In this document: one piece after another, positions 8,292 to 17,461 of the stretch
How the letters are laid out: every line of letters starts with the position of its first letter
Numbering within the stretch: position 1 is the stretch's first letter
Source of the DNA: Brucella daejeonensis
GTDB taxonomy: Bacteria; Pseudomonadota; Alphaproteobacteria; Rhizobiales; Rhizobiaceae
Direction of reading: 5' to 3'
NCBI RefSeq assembly: GCF_014199265.1
Contig: NZ_JACIJG010000004.1
Span: 1 to 64,000, forward strand
DNA: 64,000 nt
Notes under the pieces: generated by a model
What the model was told of the DNA's origin: nothing
Seen by the model: the letters and a program-made list of their open reading frames with translations, nothing else
The model's database searches: none
Translations under genes and position numbers: made by a program

Positions 8292-8684
8292 CGTGCAATA
8301 TATCCACCCTACGGCCGACCGGGAGTGGACCGGGAACCGCTTATTCAGTTTTGTTTTGCAAACGCGTATGGCAGCTAATTTACCAGGACCGTTTATTGCG
8401 TTCTAAGGCCATATTACAGAAAGACAAGCAACCAATGGTTGTTATTTGATAGTTCTAAATTACCTTGTGGCGAGTTTTCATTATATGATCGCAAGTAGGT
8501 TTGTAAATCACTGGTCGCGATTGAAATTTTTATGCGGTTTGTGGCGTGTTCAGGCTAATTTAAGGGCAATTATCAGTTTCAAAGGCTCCGAATACGGAAA
8601 ATTCCGCTTTTGCTTGTAATTTGGCTCCGCAAGCGCTATGTGGAGAAAAATCCGTTAAAACTTGAGAAATGAAAGGGACCGCGC
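8292..8684. other. 393-bp AT-rich spacer before rpoZ
   Basis: No gene is seen on either strand. The spacer is clearly AT-richer than its surroundings, contains a near-perfect 13-bp palindrome CAACCAATGGTTG at 8429-8441 and a short palindrome CGGAAAATTCCG shortly before rpoZ. Promoters for rpoZ and the divergent NYN gene are expected here; I could not assign -35 and -10 boxes with confidence. Confidence 0.5.
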
Positions 8685-9089
8685 ATGGCCCGCGTCACTG
8701 TTGAGGACTGCGTAGATAAGGTCGAGAACCGTTTTGAACTGGTTCTGCTGGCTGGTCACCGTGCTCGTCAGATTTCCCAGGGGGCGCAGATCACTATAGA
8801 TCGCGACAATGACAAGAACCCCGTCGTTGCATTGCGTGAGATCGCGGATGAAACCCTCTCTCCCGATGACCTGAAGGAAGATCTGATCCACTCGCTTCAG
8901 AAGCATGTGGAAGTCGACGAGCCGGAAGCCGCCGCACCTGCTCAGATCGCTTCCGCTTCGGACGAGCTTGCCGAAGGTATCGTCGAGGCCGCCGAGGAAG
9001 ATGTCGTTACTTTCGACCGCATGTCGGAAGAAGAACTGCTTGCCGGTATCGAAGGTCTCGTCGCTCCCGAGAAGAGCGACGATTTCTAG
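8685..9089 (+). CDS. rpoZ: RNA polymerase omega subunit
   Basis: Omega helps assemble and stabilise RNA polymerase by clamping the beta' subunit, and forms part of a ppGpp-binding site. The 134-residue product starts [20 protein letters not shown] and has the canonical RAR-type segment ([10 protein letters not shown]) near residue 28, followed by the acidic C-terminal extension typical of alphaproteobacteria. AAAGGGACC precedes the ATG. As in many bacteria it is followed on the same strand by the ppGpp synthetase gene; here the two are separated by a terminator. Confidence 0.96.
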   Translation: MARVTVEDCVDKVENRFELVLLAGHRARQISQGAQITIDRDNDKNPVVALREIADETLSPDDLKEDLIHSLQKHVEVDEPEAAAPAQIASASDELAEGIVEAAEEDVVTFDRMSEEELLAGIEGLVAPEKSDDF

Positions 9090-9107
9090 TCGTCGCTGCG
9101 TTTTTGC
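9075..9107 (+). terminator. Rho-independent terminator overlapping the rpoZ stop
   Basis: AGCGACGA (9075-9082) pairs with TCGTCGCT (9090-9097), followed by GCG and five T. The 7-base loop contains the rpoZ TAG stop codon, so translation to the end would cover the stem. Confidence 0.75.
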
Positions 9108-9340
9108 CTTTTGACGTGCGCTGCGACCCCTGGTCGTGGCGCATGTTTTTATGCGCGTATCAGACGGCCCGGTTCGTCATGACGACGCGCAATTTCTGCC
9201 AGAGATTGATGAAATTAATATTGTCGGCAGAAAATTAAGCCTAAATGTCGAGAACTGTTCGATTATCGACGATTTTGGGTCACAATGGCCGATACGGTTT
9301 CGGACCGAGGCTTTTAGGCTTTTGAAGGGAGTTCCTGTAG

Positions 9341-11587
9341 ATGATGCGCCAGTATGAGCTTGTTGAGCGTGTGCAGCGATACAAGCCTGACGTGAATGAG
9401 GCGCTTCTCAACAAGGCATATGTCTATGCCATGCAGAAACATGGCAGTCAGAAACGCGCGTCCGGCGACCCCTATTTTTCCCATCCGCTCGAAGTCGCCG
9501 CCATTCTCACAGACATGCATCTGGACGAAGCGACGATAGCCATCGCGCTTCTGCACGACACGATCGAGGATACCACCGCCACCCGCCAGGAGATCGATCA
9601 GCTTTTCGGGCCGGAGATCGGCAAGCTGGTCGAAGGCCTGACCAAGCTCAAGAAGCTGGATCTCGTTTCCAAGAAGGCCGTGCAGGCCGAAAACCTGCGC
9701 AAGCTTCTCCTGGCCATTTCCGAAGATGTCCGCGTGCTTCTGGTCAAGCTCGCCGACCGTCTGCACAATATGCGCACGCTCGGCGTCATGCGCGAAGACA
9801 AGCGTCTGCGGATCGCCGAGGAAACGATGGATATCTATGCGCCGCTGGCTGGCCGCATGGGTATGCAGGACATGCGCGAGGAACTGGAGGAACTGGCTTT
9901 TCGCTATATCAATCCGGATGCCTGGCGTGCGGTAACGGATCGCCTCGCAGAGCTTCTGGAGAAGAATCGCGGGCTTTTGCAGAAGATCGAAAAGGATCTG
10001 TCCGACATTTTCGAAAAGCACGGCATCAGGGCGAGCGTCAAAAGCCGCCAGAAAAAGCCGTGGTCCGTTTTCCGCAAGATGGAAACCAAGGGCCTGTCTT
10101 TCGAGCAATTGTCCGACATTTTCGGTTTCAGGGTCATGGTCGATACGGTGCAGGATTGCTATCGTGCACTTGGCCTTATTCATACGACCTGGTCGATGGT
10201 GCCGGGACGGTTCAAGGACTACATCTCGACGCCGAAGCAGAACGATTACCGGTCTATTCACACGACCATCATCGGTCCGTCCCGGCAGCGTATCGAATTG
10301 CAGATCCGCACGCGTGAAATGGATGAGATCGCCGAATTCGGCGTGGCGGCCCATTCGATCTATAAGGATCGCGGCAGCGCCAACAATCCGCACAAGATTT
10401 CGACCGAAACCAACGCCTATGCGTGGCTGCGCCAGACCATCGAACAGCTTTCCGAGGGTGACAATCCCGAAGAGTTTCTGGAGCACACGAAACTCGAACT
10501 GTTTCAGGATCAGGTTTTCTGCTTCACGCCGAAGGGGCGTCTGATCGCCTTGCCGCGCGGCGCGACGCCAATCGATTTCGCTTATGCGGTTCACACCGAC
10601 ATCGGCGACAGTTGCGTCGGCGCCAAGGTCAATGGCCGCATCATGCCGTTGATGACGGAATTGAAGAACGGAGACGAGGTGGAAATCATCCGCTCCAAGG
10701 CACAGGTGCCTCCCGCGGCCTGGGAGTCGCTGGTGGCGACCGGCAAGGCGCGTGCCGCCATTCGCCGGGCAACGCGATCCGCCGTTCGCAAACAATATTC
10801 CGGCCTCGGTATGCGTATTCTGGAGCGCGCTTTCGAGCGTGCGGGAAAGCCGTTCAGCAAGGATATTCTGAAACCGGGCCTGCCGCGTCTTGCGCGCAAG
10901 GATGTCGAGGATGTCCTGGCAGCGGTCGGGCGCGGCGAACTGCCGTCCACGGATGTCGTCAAGGCTGTCTATCCCGACTATCAGGATACCCGCGTCACCT
11001 CGCAGAACAATCCTGCCAGGACCGGTGAAAAAGGCTGGTTCAATATCCAGAATGCGGCCGGCATGATTTTCAAGGTGCCCGAAGGCAGCGAGGACGCGAC
11101 CGCGGTCGGGCCGGATGCCGTGCCGAAACCCGGCAAGAAGGCCTTGCCGATCCGCGGCACGAATTCAGACCTGCCGGTGCGTTTCGCCCCGGAAGGCGCC
11201 GTGCCGGGAGATCGTATCGTCGGTATTCTCCAGCCGGGGGCGGGTATCACGATTTACCCCATCCAGTCACCGGCGCTGACCGCTTATGACGACCAGCCGG
11301 AACGCTGGATCGATGTCCGCTGGGATATCGATGAGCAGATGAGCGAGCGTTTCCCTGCGCGCATCACTGTCTCGGCGATCAATTCGCCGGGGTCTCTGGC
11401 GGAAATAGCGCAGATCGCTGCGGCCAACGACGCCAATATCCATAATCTCTCCATGGTGCGTACGGCCCCCGACTTCACCGAGATGATTATCGATGTGGAA
11501 GTCTGGGATCTCAAACACCTCAACCGCATCATCTCCCAATTGAAAGAAAGCGCGAGCGTCAGCGGCGCGAAACGCGTGAACGGATAG
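9341..11587 (+). CDS. rsh: Bifunctional (p)ppGpp synthetase/hydrolase Rsh
   Basis: The single long RelA/SpoT homologue of alphaproteobacteria makes and degrades (p)ppGpp and runs the stringent response; in Brucella it is known to matter for stress survival and virulence. The 748 residues show an HD hydrolase domain ([10 protein letters not shown], then LLHDTIEDT near residue 72), the synthetase domain (about 235-340, with [23 protein letters not shown]), a TGS domain (about 385-450, [20 protein letters not shown]) and a C-terminal ACT domain (about 668-745). The hydrolase motif is intact, so both activities are expected. GAAGGGA lies 11 bases before the ATG. pyrE follows after 7 bases. Confidence 0.96.
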   Translation: MMRQYELVERVQRYKPDVNEALLNKAYVYAMQKHGSQKRASGDPYFSHPLEVAAILTDMHLDEATIAIALLHDTIEDTTATRQEIDQLFGPEIGKLVEGLTKLKKLDLVSKKAVQAENLRKLLLAISEDVRVLLVKLADRLHNMRTLGVMREDKRLRIAEETMDIYAPLAGRMGMQDMREELEELAFRYINPDAWRAVTDRLAELLEKNRGLLQKIEKDLSDIFEKHGIRASVKSRQKKPWSVFRKMETKGLSFEQLSDIFGFRVMVDTVQDCYRALGLIHTTWSMVPGRFKDYISTPKQNDYRSIHTTIIGPSRQRIELQIRTREMDEIAEFGVAAHSIYKDRGSANNPHKISTETNAYAWLRQTIEQLSEGDNPEEFLEHTKLELFQDQVFCFTPKGRLIALPRGATPIDFAYAVHTDIGDSCVGAKVNGRIMPLMTELKNGDEVEIIRSKAQVPPAAWESLVATGKARAAIRRATRSAVRKQYSGLGMRILERAFERAGKPFSKDILKPGLPRLARKDVEDVLAAVGRGELPSTDVVKAVYPDYQDTRVTSQNNPARTGEKGWFNIQNAAGMIFKVPEGSEDATAVGPDAVPKPGKKALPIRGTNSDLPVRFAPEGAVPGDRIVGILQPGAGITIYPIQSPALTAYDDQPERWIDVRWDIDEQMSERFPARITVSAINSPGSLAEIAQIAAANDANIHNLSMVRTAPDFTEMIIDVEVWDLKHLNRIISQLKESASVSGAKRVNG

Positions 11588-11594
11588 GACCAAA

Positions 11595-12173
11595 ATGAAC
11601 ACCGAAGACGTGCTTGCCGTCTTCCGCGAAGCGGGAGCGATCCTTGAAGGCCATTTCATCCTGACTTCCGGCCTGCGCAGCCCTGTTTTCCTTCAGAAGG
11701 CGCGTGTCTTCATGCACGCCGACAAGACGGAGAAGCTCTGCAAGGCGCTTGCCGAAAAGATCGAGGCTGCCAATCTGGGCCAGATCGACTACGTCGTCGG
11801 GCCGGCCATCGGGGGATTGATCCCTTCCTATGAAACGTCCCGTCATCTGCGTGTTCCCTCGATTTGGGTGGAACGTGAAAACGGTGTGTTTCGCCTGCGC
11901 CGCTTCGAGGTGCCGAAAGGCGCGCGCGTCGTCATTGTGGAAGACATCGTCACGACGGGGCTTTCCATCCGTGAAACGATCGACTGCATGAAGGATATTG
12001 GCGTCGAAGTGGTGGCCGCTGCCTGTATCGTGGATCGCTCCGCCGGTAAGGCCGATGTCGGCACGAAGCTGATTTCGCTCGCCGAATATGAAGTTCCAGC
12101 CTATCCGGCCGACAATCTGCCGCCGGAGCTCGCAGCCATCCCGGCGATAAAGCCCGGAAGCCGGAACATTTAA
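11595..12173 (+). CDS. pyrE: Orotate phosphoribosyltransferase
   Basis: The enzyme joins orotate to PRPP to make OMP in pyrimidine synthesis. The 192-residue protein has the type I phosphoribosyltransferase fold with the PRPP loop [11 protein letters not shown] near residue 115 and a [11 protein letters not shown] segment near residue 75. It begins 7 bases after rsh, so it is probably read from the same transcript, linking pyrimidine synthesis to the stringent-response gene. REP-like hairpins begin 8 bases after its stop codon. Confidence 0.95.
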   Translation: MNTEDVLAVFREAGAILEGHFILTSGLRSPVFLQKARVFMHADKTEKLCKALAEKIEAANLGQIDYVVGPAIGGLIPSYETSRHLRVPSIWVERENGVFRLRRFEVPKGARVVIVEDIVTTGLSIRETIDCMKDIGVEVVAAACIVDRSAGKADVGTKLISLAEYEVPAYPADNLPPELAAIPAIKPGSRNI

Positions 12174-12180
12174 CGACCCT

Positions 12181-12313
12181 GAAGCATGTCTCCCAAAAGT
12201 GGGAACCGGTTTTGGGATAAAGACATGCGTAAAAACAAAAGTTTAAAGCGTGTTGCCTGAATACGATTGAACGCAACACGCTTTAAACCATGTCTCCCAA
12301 AAGTGGGAACCGG
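12181..12313. repeat. REP-like double hairpin with a partial second copy
   Basis: The first hairpin (12184-12229) has outer arms GCATGTCT/AGACATGC and inner arms CCAAAA/TTTTGG. The second (12241-12288) is a perfect 16-bp stem, GTTTAAAGCGTGTTGC with its complement, around a 16-base loop. The first 25 bases of the unit (CATGTCTCCCAAAAGTGGGA and on) recur as a direct repeat at 12289-12313. The same architecture, diverged, is found at 13308-13407. Confidence 0.8.
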
Positions 12314-12431
12314 ATTGCCGCCGCAGGCCCCCTGCGGCGAAATTCCGCTTTGCAGGGTGCGCCATAGTTACCTATTAAAGAGCTGGCGAGTGGACCTCCC
12401 TCCCGTCCGGCTGTCGCAATAGGAATTCGTC

Positions 12432-13181
12432 GTGAGTGTAACACCTGCCATTTTCGGTCAGAAATTGCCTTATCGGGCTCCATGCGGGGTGTGCGCCGAT
12501 TGTGATGTGCGCCGCATGGCGGTCTGCGCCGTGCTGGACGATGGCGATCTCGGCGCGCTCGAAGCGATCATGATATCCAGGCGTCTGGATGCGAATGAAA
12601 TGCTGGTGGAAGAGGGCGAGCCGAAGCGGCGCGTCTTCAGCCTGACTTCGGGTCTTCTGCGTATCTATACGTCGCTCCCGGACGGCCGCCGCCAGATCGC
12701 CGGTTTTCTTTTTCCGGGCGATTATCTCGGCCTCGCCGACGATGAAACCTATTCCCAATCGGCAGAGGCCGTTGTTCCCTCCGTTCTGTGCGCCTTTTCC
12801 GCGAAGGAAATGGACGAGCTGATGGAGCGTTTTCCGAAGCTGAAGGAACGTCTGCATCAGATGACGCGTGCGGCGCTTCGCACCGCGCGTGACAATCAGC
12901 TCGTTCTCGGCCGTCTGGCGCCGGTTGAAAAACTTGCAAGCTTCCTGCTGGTTCTTTCTTCCCGGGCGGAAAAACGCGGCGAGAAGCCCAATCCCGTCCA
13001 TCTCTTGATGAACCGGACCGATATAGCCGATTATCTCGGCCTGACGATCGAAACGGTCAGCCGCAGCTTTACCAAGCTGAAAACCCAGGGGCTTATTCAG
13101 TTGCTGGATGCCAATACGGTCGAAATTCTTTCACGGCGTTCGCTTGCCGCGGTTGCCGGAATGAACCTGGATAGCCTTTAG
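12432..13181 (+). CDS. fnrN: Oxygen-sensing Crp/Fnr-type regulator FnrN
   Basis: This iron-sulfur regulator turns on low-oxygen genes. An N-terminal Cys cluster (CGVCADCDVRRMAVC, giving C18, C21, C24 and C32) plus C120 supplies the [4Fe-4S] ligands; the C21-x2-C24-x7-C32 pattern is that of FnrN rather than enteric FNR. A cyclic-nucleotide-like barrel (about 40-150) is followed by a long helix and a helix-turn-helix whose recognition segment IETVSRSFTKLK has the E-x2-SR signature for TTGAT half sites. The start is GTG. A perfect TTGAT-N4-ATCAA box lies 38 bases past its stop, in front of hemN, a classic FnrN target. The 249-residue length fits. Confidence 0.93.
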   Translation: MSVTPAIFGQKLPYRAPCGVCADCDVRRMAVCAVLDDGDLGALEAIMISRRLDANEMLVEEGEPKRRVFSLTSGLLRIYTSLPDGRRQIAGFLFPGDYLGLADDETYSQSAEAVVPSVLCAFSAKEMDELMERFPKLKERLHQMTRAALRTARDNQLVLGRLAPVEKLASFLLVLSSRAEKRGEKPNPVHLLMNRTDIADYLGLTIETVSRSFTKLKTQGLIQLLDANTVEILSRRSLAAVAGMNLDSL

Positions 13182-13218
13182 GCCGGAAAAAAACGCTTCA
13201 AGTCCTGTTTCGCTGCCT

Positions 13219-13232
13219 TTGATTCAAATCAA
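13219..13232. promoter_or_regulatory. FNR/FixK box (anaerobox)
   Basis: TTGATTCAAATCAA matches the consensus TTGAT-N4-ATCAA at every defined position. It lies between fnrN and hemN, 351 bases before the hemN start. The E-x2-SR recognition helix of FnrN fits this box. The long distance is explained by the REP-like repeat lying in between. Confidence 0.85.
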
Positions 13233-13307
13233 TGCCGCAGATCGCCCATCGCCATATCTTCAAATCGTAAAACCGACGCAGTCCGGCTCATCGGCTGCTC
13301 GCGGTCA

Positions 13308-13407
13308 AAGCGCGTCCCGAAAAATGTGAAACGGTTTTCGGACAGGATGCGCGACGAAACGAATGGTTAGAGCGCCGATCTGGTTCAAGTCCGATCGAGG
13401 CGCGCTC
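13308..13407. repeat. REP-like double hairpin, diverged relative of 12181-12313
   Basis: The first hairpin has arms TCCCGAAAA and TTTTCGGA flanked by GCGCG-type ends; the second has arms AGCGCCGATC and GATCGAGGCGCGCT. Layout and spacing match the element after pyrE, and the core TCCC-AAAA-TGGAA-CGGTTTT-GGA pattern is shared. The second hairpin contains GGTTCAAGTCC, which looks like a tRNA T-loop by chance. Confidence 0.65.
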
Positions 13408-13582
13408 TGGAAATGGGGAGAACAGGTGCTGTTGTGGCTGGCAATTGCAATATCGGCTGTCATGCGTGCGGACTTCCCTGCCGCCTTATACCGTCTTGCC
13501 CCGCCGAATGTCGCTCCGGTTCCGGCATTCGCATTCCCGGCAGGGCATCGCCGGAACACCCGGCACCCAGGGTGGAAACGCT

Positions 13583-14917
13583 ATGCATGAGGAAGCGATA
13601 AGGCGTTACGCGGCGCTTGCCGTGCCGCGATATACGTCGTTCCCGACAGCTGCGGATTTCCTGCCCGTGAGCGGCGAAACCACGCATCGCTGGTTGCGGC
13701 AGATCGGCCCGGAAGAAGGCGTTTCGCTCTATATCCATGTGCCTTACTGCCGACAGCTCTGCCATTATTGCGGATGCCATGCAAAAATGGCCATTCGGGA
13801 CGACGTCATCGAAAATTTCCATACGGCATTGCTCAGCGAAATCGAGACCGTCGGCAAAAGCCTGACCGCCCGACCGAGTGTGGTGCGTATTCATTGGGGC
13901 GGCGGGACGCCCTCGATTTTGAACACGCGCCAGTTCACGGCCATTCTGGCAGCCCTGCGCTGCGCTTTCGATTTCGCGCCGGAGATGGAACACGCCATCG
14001 AGCTTGATCCGCGAAGCGTCACTTCCGAGCTTGCGCGCGCGCTGGCGCTCATGGGCGTCAACCGGGCAAGCCTTGGCGTGCAGGATGTGGATACTCAGGT
14101 GCAAAAGGCCATCGGTCGCATCCAGCCCATCGAAAAGGTGGCGGAGGCTGCGGGTCTTTTGCGGGAATTCGGCATAGAGCGCCTCAATTTCGATCTCATC
14201 TATGGTCTTCCCCTGCAAACCGTCGAAACATTGCGTGAGACATGCACGAAGGTCGCATCGCTCAAACCCAGCCGCGTTGCCTGTTACGGCTATGCGCATT
14301 TGCCGCAGCGTCGCGCCAACCAGCGTCTGATCGACACGAGCCTGTTGCCCGATGCCGACGCGCGCTTCGCGCAGGCGCAGGTGGTTGCCGAGAGCTTTGT
14401 CGGTTTCGGCTATGAACCCGTGGGGATCGACCATTACGCATTGCCGGACGACAGCCTCGCCGTGGCTTCGCGTAACGGAACCCTGCATCGCAATTTCCAG
14501 GGCTATACGGATGATCGCTGCCGGACGCTGATCGGGCTGGGTCCTTCATCCATATCGCAGTTTCCCGGCGGATACGCCCAGAATATCTCCGACGTGAAGC
14601 AATATGCAAAACGCGTCGAGGCGGGGGAACTTGCCACCGTTCGCGGTTATGAAATGCGGGAAGGCGACCGTATCCGCTCCGCAATCATCACGGCATTGAT
14701 GTGCAACTTCCGGGTTGACCTGAACGTGATGGCGCCGGGGATCGAATTTTCGGACGAACTGGCCTTGTTGCGCCCGTTTGTGGTCGACGGTCTGGTAGAA
14801 GTGAGCAATGGCGTCATCAACGCCACGGATGACGGCAAGCCGCTGATCCGTCTGGTGGCCGCCGCTTTCGATGAATTTCGCAGGGAGACGATGCACGGCT
14901 TCAGTTTTGCCGTCTGA
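13583..14917 (+). CDS. hemN: Oxygen-independent coproporphyrinogen III oxidase
   Basis: This radical-SAM enzyme converts coproporphyrinogen III to protoporphyrinogen IX without oxygen, allowing haem synthesis under micro-aerobic conditions. The 444-residue protein has the cluster motif C56-x3-C60-x2-C63 followed by C65 (YCRQLCHYCGCHAK), the GGGTPS motif near residue 112, and the C-terminal HemN domain. GGTGGA stands 8 bases before the ATG at 13583; the frame stays open to 13445 but that part overlaps intergenic repeat flank. The FNR box upstream and the adjacent fnrN gene indicate anaerobic induction. Confidence 0.95.
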   Translation: MHEEAIRRYAALAVPRYTSFPTAADFLPVSGETTHRWLRQIGPEEGVSLYIHVPYCRQLCHYCGCHAKMAIRDDVIENFHTALLSEIETVGKSLTARPSVVRIHWGGGTPSILNTRQFTAILAALRCAFDFAPEMEHAIELDPRSVTSELARALALMGVNRASLGVQDVDTQVQKAIGRIQPIEKVAEAAGLLREFGIERLNFDLIYGLPLQTVETLRETCTKVASLKPSRVACYGYAHLPQRRANQRLIDTSLLPDADARFAQAQVVAESFVGFGYEPVGIDHYALPDDSLAVASRNGTLHRNFQGYTDDRCRTLIGLGPSSISQFPGGYAQNISDVKQYAKRVEAGELATVRGYEMREGDRIRSAIITALMCNFRVDLNVMAPGIEFSDELALLRPFVVDGLVEVSNGVINATDDGKPLIRLVAAAFDEFRRETMHGFSFAV

Positions 14918-15002
14918 ATTTGCGACAACACAAAGAGATAGGGTTGAAAGCGCCCTATCAAGAGAATGCTGCTGCACCGGGCCGTCAAAAGGTCAGTAGC
15001 AT

Positions 15003-15043
15003 GGGAGCACCGCCGTTGGGGGACGTGCGGTGCTCCACCTTTT
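15003..15043. terminator. Terminator between hemN and the exporter gene
   Basis: A perfect 10-bp stem (GGAGCACCGC / GCGGTGCTCC) with a 13-base loop is followed by ACCTTTTTT. It lies between convergent genes and serves hemN; the reverse strand lacks a clear T tract. Confidence 0.85.
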
Positions 15044-15044
15044 T

Positions 15045-16256
15045 TCAGAGCTTCCGGCTCTTTTCCAGCTTGGGCAGGAATATCGTCAGCAGGCCGAGCA
15101 GGGGCAGGTACGAACAGATCGTATAGACATATTCGATGCCCTTATGGTCGGCGACAATGCCGAGAACGGCGGCCGCTATACCGGCCATGCCGAAGGCAAA
15201 GCCGAAGAACAGCCCTGACACCATGCCGACACGCCCCGGCAGCAATTCCTGCGCGAAAACCACGATTGCCGGGAAGGCGGAGGCGAGGATCAGCCCGATG
15301 ATCACCGTCAGGACGGCGGTCATTTCAAGATTTGCATAGGGCAGGGCAAGCGTGAAAGGCAGAACGCCGAGGATCGATGCCCAGATCACCTTGCGCGCTC
15401 CGATCCTGTCTCCAATCGGGCCGCCGATGATCGTGCCCGCTGCGACGGCGCCGAGGAACAGGAACAGAAGCAGTTGCGATGTCTGCACCGTCACGCCGAA
15501 ATGGTTGATGGTGTAGAACGTGTAATAGCTCGTCAGGCTGGCCATGTAGATATATTTGGTAAAGACCAGCAAGGCCAGAACCACGACGGAAGCCAGAACC
15601 TTGCTGCGCGGCAGCGGCAGGGTCTTGTCCGGTTTCGCCTTGTTCGCATTTGCGATCCGGTAGCGGTTGTACCAGTTGCCGACATACCAGAGCAGCATCA
15701 TGCCGATCAGGGCTGCAACGGAGAACCACGACACGCTGATCTGCCCGAAGGGAAGCACGATGAAGGCTGCCAGCAGAGGGCCGATCGACGAGCCGAAATT
15801 GCCGCCCACCTGAAACAGCGACTGCGCGAAGCCGTGGCGTCCGCCGGAAGCGAGCCGGGCGACGCGGGCCGCTTCCGGGTGGAAGACGGACGAGCCGAAG
15901 CCGACAAAAGCCGCTCCCAGAAGCAGGATCGAATAGTGATGCGCGGTTGCCAGAAAGACGAGGCCGACGAGCGTGCAGCCCATGCCGAAGGGCAGGGAAT
16001 AGGGCATCGGCCTGCGGTCGGTGTAGATTCCCACGAGGGGCTGGAGGATCGACGCCGTCATCTGGAATGTGAAGGTGAGAAGACCGATCTGCCAGAAAGA
16101 CAGGCTGTAATTGTCCTTCAGCATCGGGTAGATGGCCGGAAGGAGCGACTGCAGCATGTCGTTCAGGAAATGGCCCATGCTTGTGGCCAGAATAATGGCA
16201 AGGACGGTACTTTCCGCGCCGCTGTTTGATGGCTGCTGTGCAGCACTCATGCTCAT
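15045..16256 (-). CDS. MFS exporter, fosmidomycin-resistance (Fsr) type
   Basis: The 403-residue membrane protein shows about twelve hydrophobic segments and a strong match in character to Fsr: MGHFLNDMLQSLLPAIYPML at the first helix and the FHPEAARVARLASGGRHGFAQ segment near residue 125, which is diagnostic for the subfamily. Members export fosmidomycin and other small compounds in exchange for protons at the inner membrane. The natural substrate here is unknown. It is divergent from an AraC-type gene, with a palindrome before that gene, so the pair probably forms a regulated export module. Confidence in the family is high, in substrate low. Confidence 0.88.
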   Translation of the reverse strand: MSMSAAQQPSNSGAESTVLAIILATSMGHFLNDMLQSLLPAIYPMLKDNYSLSFWQIGLLTFTFQMTASILQPLVGIYTDRRPMPYSLPFGMGCTLVGLVFLATAHHYSILLLGAAFVGFGSSVFHPEAARVARLASGGRHGFAQSLFQVGGNFGSSIGPLLAAFIVLPFGQISVSWFSVAALIGMMLLWYVGNWYNRYRIANANKAKPDKTLPLPRSKVLASVVVLALLVFTKYIYMASLTSYYTFYTINHFGVTVQTSQLLLFLFLGAVAAGTIIGGPIGDRIGARKVIWASILGVLPFTLALPYANLEMTAVLTVIIGLILASAFPAIVVFAQELLPGRVGMVSGLFFGFAFGMAGIAAAVLGIVADHKGIEYVYTICSYLPLLGLLTIFLPKLEKSRKL

Positions 16257-16506
16257 ACTGGTGCTCCGAAGATGAAAAGCCGGTCTTCAGTCATGTTTTC
16301 CGCAGTGTTACCGGGCCGCTGGAAACGAGACATTCATGGCAGTTACGGTTGCTGATGTGAAACCATTGGAACTTAAAAACTTAACGCCCGAACATCCGGG
16401 CCGTCCCCGAGAAGGTTCAAGCGTCAAATCCATTCCGCCAGCGAATGTCGCGATCATTCCCAGCTCGCTATTAATAGGACTATTGCCTGTCGCCCGCTTT
16501 CGTGAT

Positions 16507-16535
16507 TTGGTCCACTACTTTCGAGAGTGGGCCAA
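16507..16535. promoter_or_regulatory. Inverted repeat before the AraC-type gene
   Basis: TTGGTCCAC (16507-16515) and GTGGGCCAA (16527-16535) are 9-base arms with one mismatch, spaced by 11 bases. The spacing is close to one helical turn plus arm length, as for a dimer-binding operator, and the repeat ends 3 bases before an ATG. It could instead be an RNA hairpin that hides the start region. Confidence 0.4.
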
Positions 16536-16538
16536 ACA

Positions 16539-17420
16539 ATGCGTGAGACAGCGATGAAACCCAGGTCGCCGCGAGGGCTTTTACTGCCCGGAAGCGAGGA
16601 ATTGCAGCAGTTCCATGAGCAGCGTATCGCCATGCTCGAGCAGATGAGCGGCCCCGTGATCGCCTTGCCGACGCGCTATCCGGACGGGTATTTCGTGCCG
16701 CGCCATCGTCATAGCAGGGCGCAGCTTCTCTGCGCCTCGCGAGGGGTGGTTCTGGTAACCACCGACGCCGGTCGCTGGATGATTCCCAGCGACCACGCCA
16801 TGTGGATACCTGCCGGTGTCGAACATTCGGTGGAGATAGTCGGCGAGGTCTTCATGCGCTCGATCTATATCTGCGTCGGTGCGATATCGGGTGTGCCGGA
16901 CTATCTCCACGTCGTCGGGCTTACCGACCTCATGCGATGCCTCATCACCGACGCGACCGCGCATGACAGCACACCTGAGCCGGATAGCCGTGATGCGCTG
17001 GTGATCGAGCTTATATTGCGCGACCTTCACACATTGCCGCAACGTCCTCTCGGACTGCCTTTCCCGTCTGATCCGCGCTTGCAGAAACTATGCCGTGAAT
17101 TCGTGAAAAAGCCTTCTTCGCGCGTCACCATAGATGAGTGGGCGGACAAGATGGCCATGAGCCGCCGTTCGTTTACCCGGCATTTTCAGCGGGAGACCGG
17201 CGTGAGCCTCTCGGTCTGGCGTCAGCAGGCCTGTCTGTTCGCTGCCGTTCCGCGCCTTGCCGAAGGCGAGGCGGTGACGAGTGTGGCGCTGGATTTGGGA
17301 TATGACAGCGTTTCGGCCTTCACGACGATGTTCCGGCGGATGCTCGGGGTTTCGCCGCGGTTTTATCTGCCGAGACTGGACATTGTTCCGTTCGAACGCA
17401 GCGACAGCCTCGCTGTATAA
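16539..17420 (+). CDS. AraC-family regulator with cupin sensor domain
   Basis: About 293 residues: an N-terminal cupin-like sensor (residues 45-110, with the metal- or ligand-type pattern PRHRHSRAQLL and WIPAGVEHSV) and a C-terminal AraC double helix-turn-helix (about 190-285, with MSRRSFTRHFQRETG and DLGYDSVSAFTTMFRRMLG). The start is uncertain: GTG at 16527 lies inside an inverted repeat, and ATG at 16539 or 16554 are more plausible. It is divergent from the Fsr-like exporter and is likely its local regulator; the ligand is unknown. Cupin-AraC proteins of this type often control a neighbouring MFS gene. Confidence 0.85.
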   Translation: MRETAMKPRSPRGLLLPGSEELQQFHEQRIAMLEQMSGPVIALPTRYPDGYFVPRHRHSRAQLLCASRGVVLVTTDAGRWMIPSDHAMWIPAGVEHSVEIVGEVFMRSIYICVGAISGVPDYLHVVGLTDLMRCLITDATAHDSTPEPDSRDALVIELILRDLHTLPQRPLGLPFPSDPRLQKLCREFVKKPSSRVTIDEWADKMAMSRRSFTRHFQRETGVSLSVWRQQACLFAAVPRLAEGEAVTSVALDLGYDSVSAFTTMFRRMLGVSPRFYLPRLDIVPFERSDSLAV

Positions 17421-17461
17421 TAACAATTGTTTCTGCGATGAGAGCGCATTATTAGGGCCAC

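Noticed and set aside
9136-9357. 73-codon frame between rpoZ and rsh
   Set aside because: No ribosome site, it overlaps the rsh start, and its composition resembles non-coding DNA.
9314-10795. 493-codon open frame on the minus strand opposite rsh
   Set aside because: It is antisense to a well-supported gene, has no recognisable family features, and long antisense frames are expected in GC-rich DNA.
12316-12338. GC-rich hairpin CGCCGCAGG-CCC-CCTGCGGCG before fnrN taken as a terminator
   Set aside because: It is followed by mixed sequence without a T tract, so it does not qualify as a rho-independent terminator.
13370-13407. tRNA-like T-loop GGTTCAAGTCC
   Set aside because: No acceptor stem, anticodon arm or D arm can be built around it; it belongs to the second hairpin of the REP-like element.
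16336-16557. 73-codon frame in the exporter-regulator spacer
   Set aside because: No ribosome site and it overlaps the AraC-type gene start in another frame; more likely regulatory spacer.
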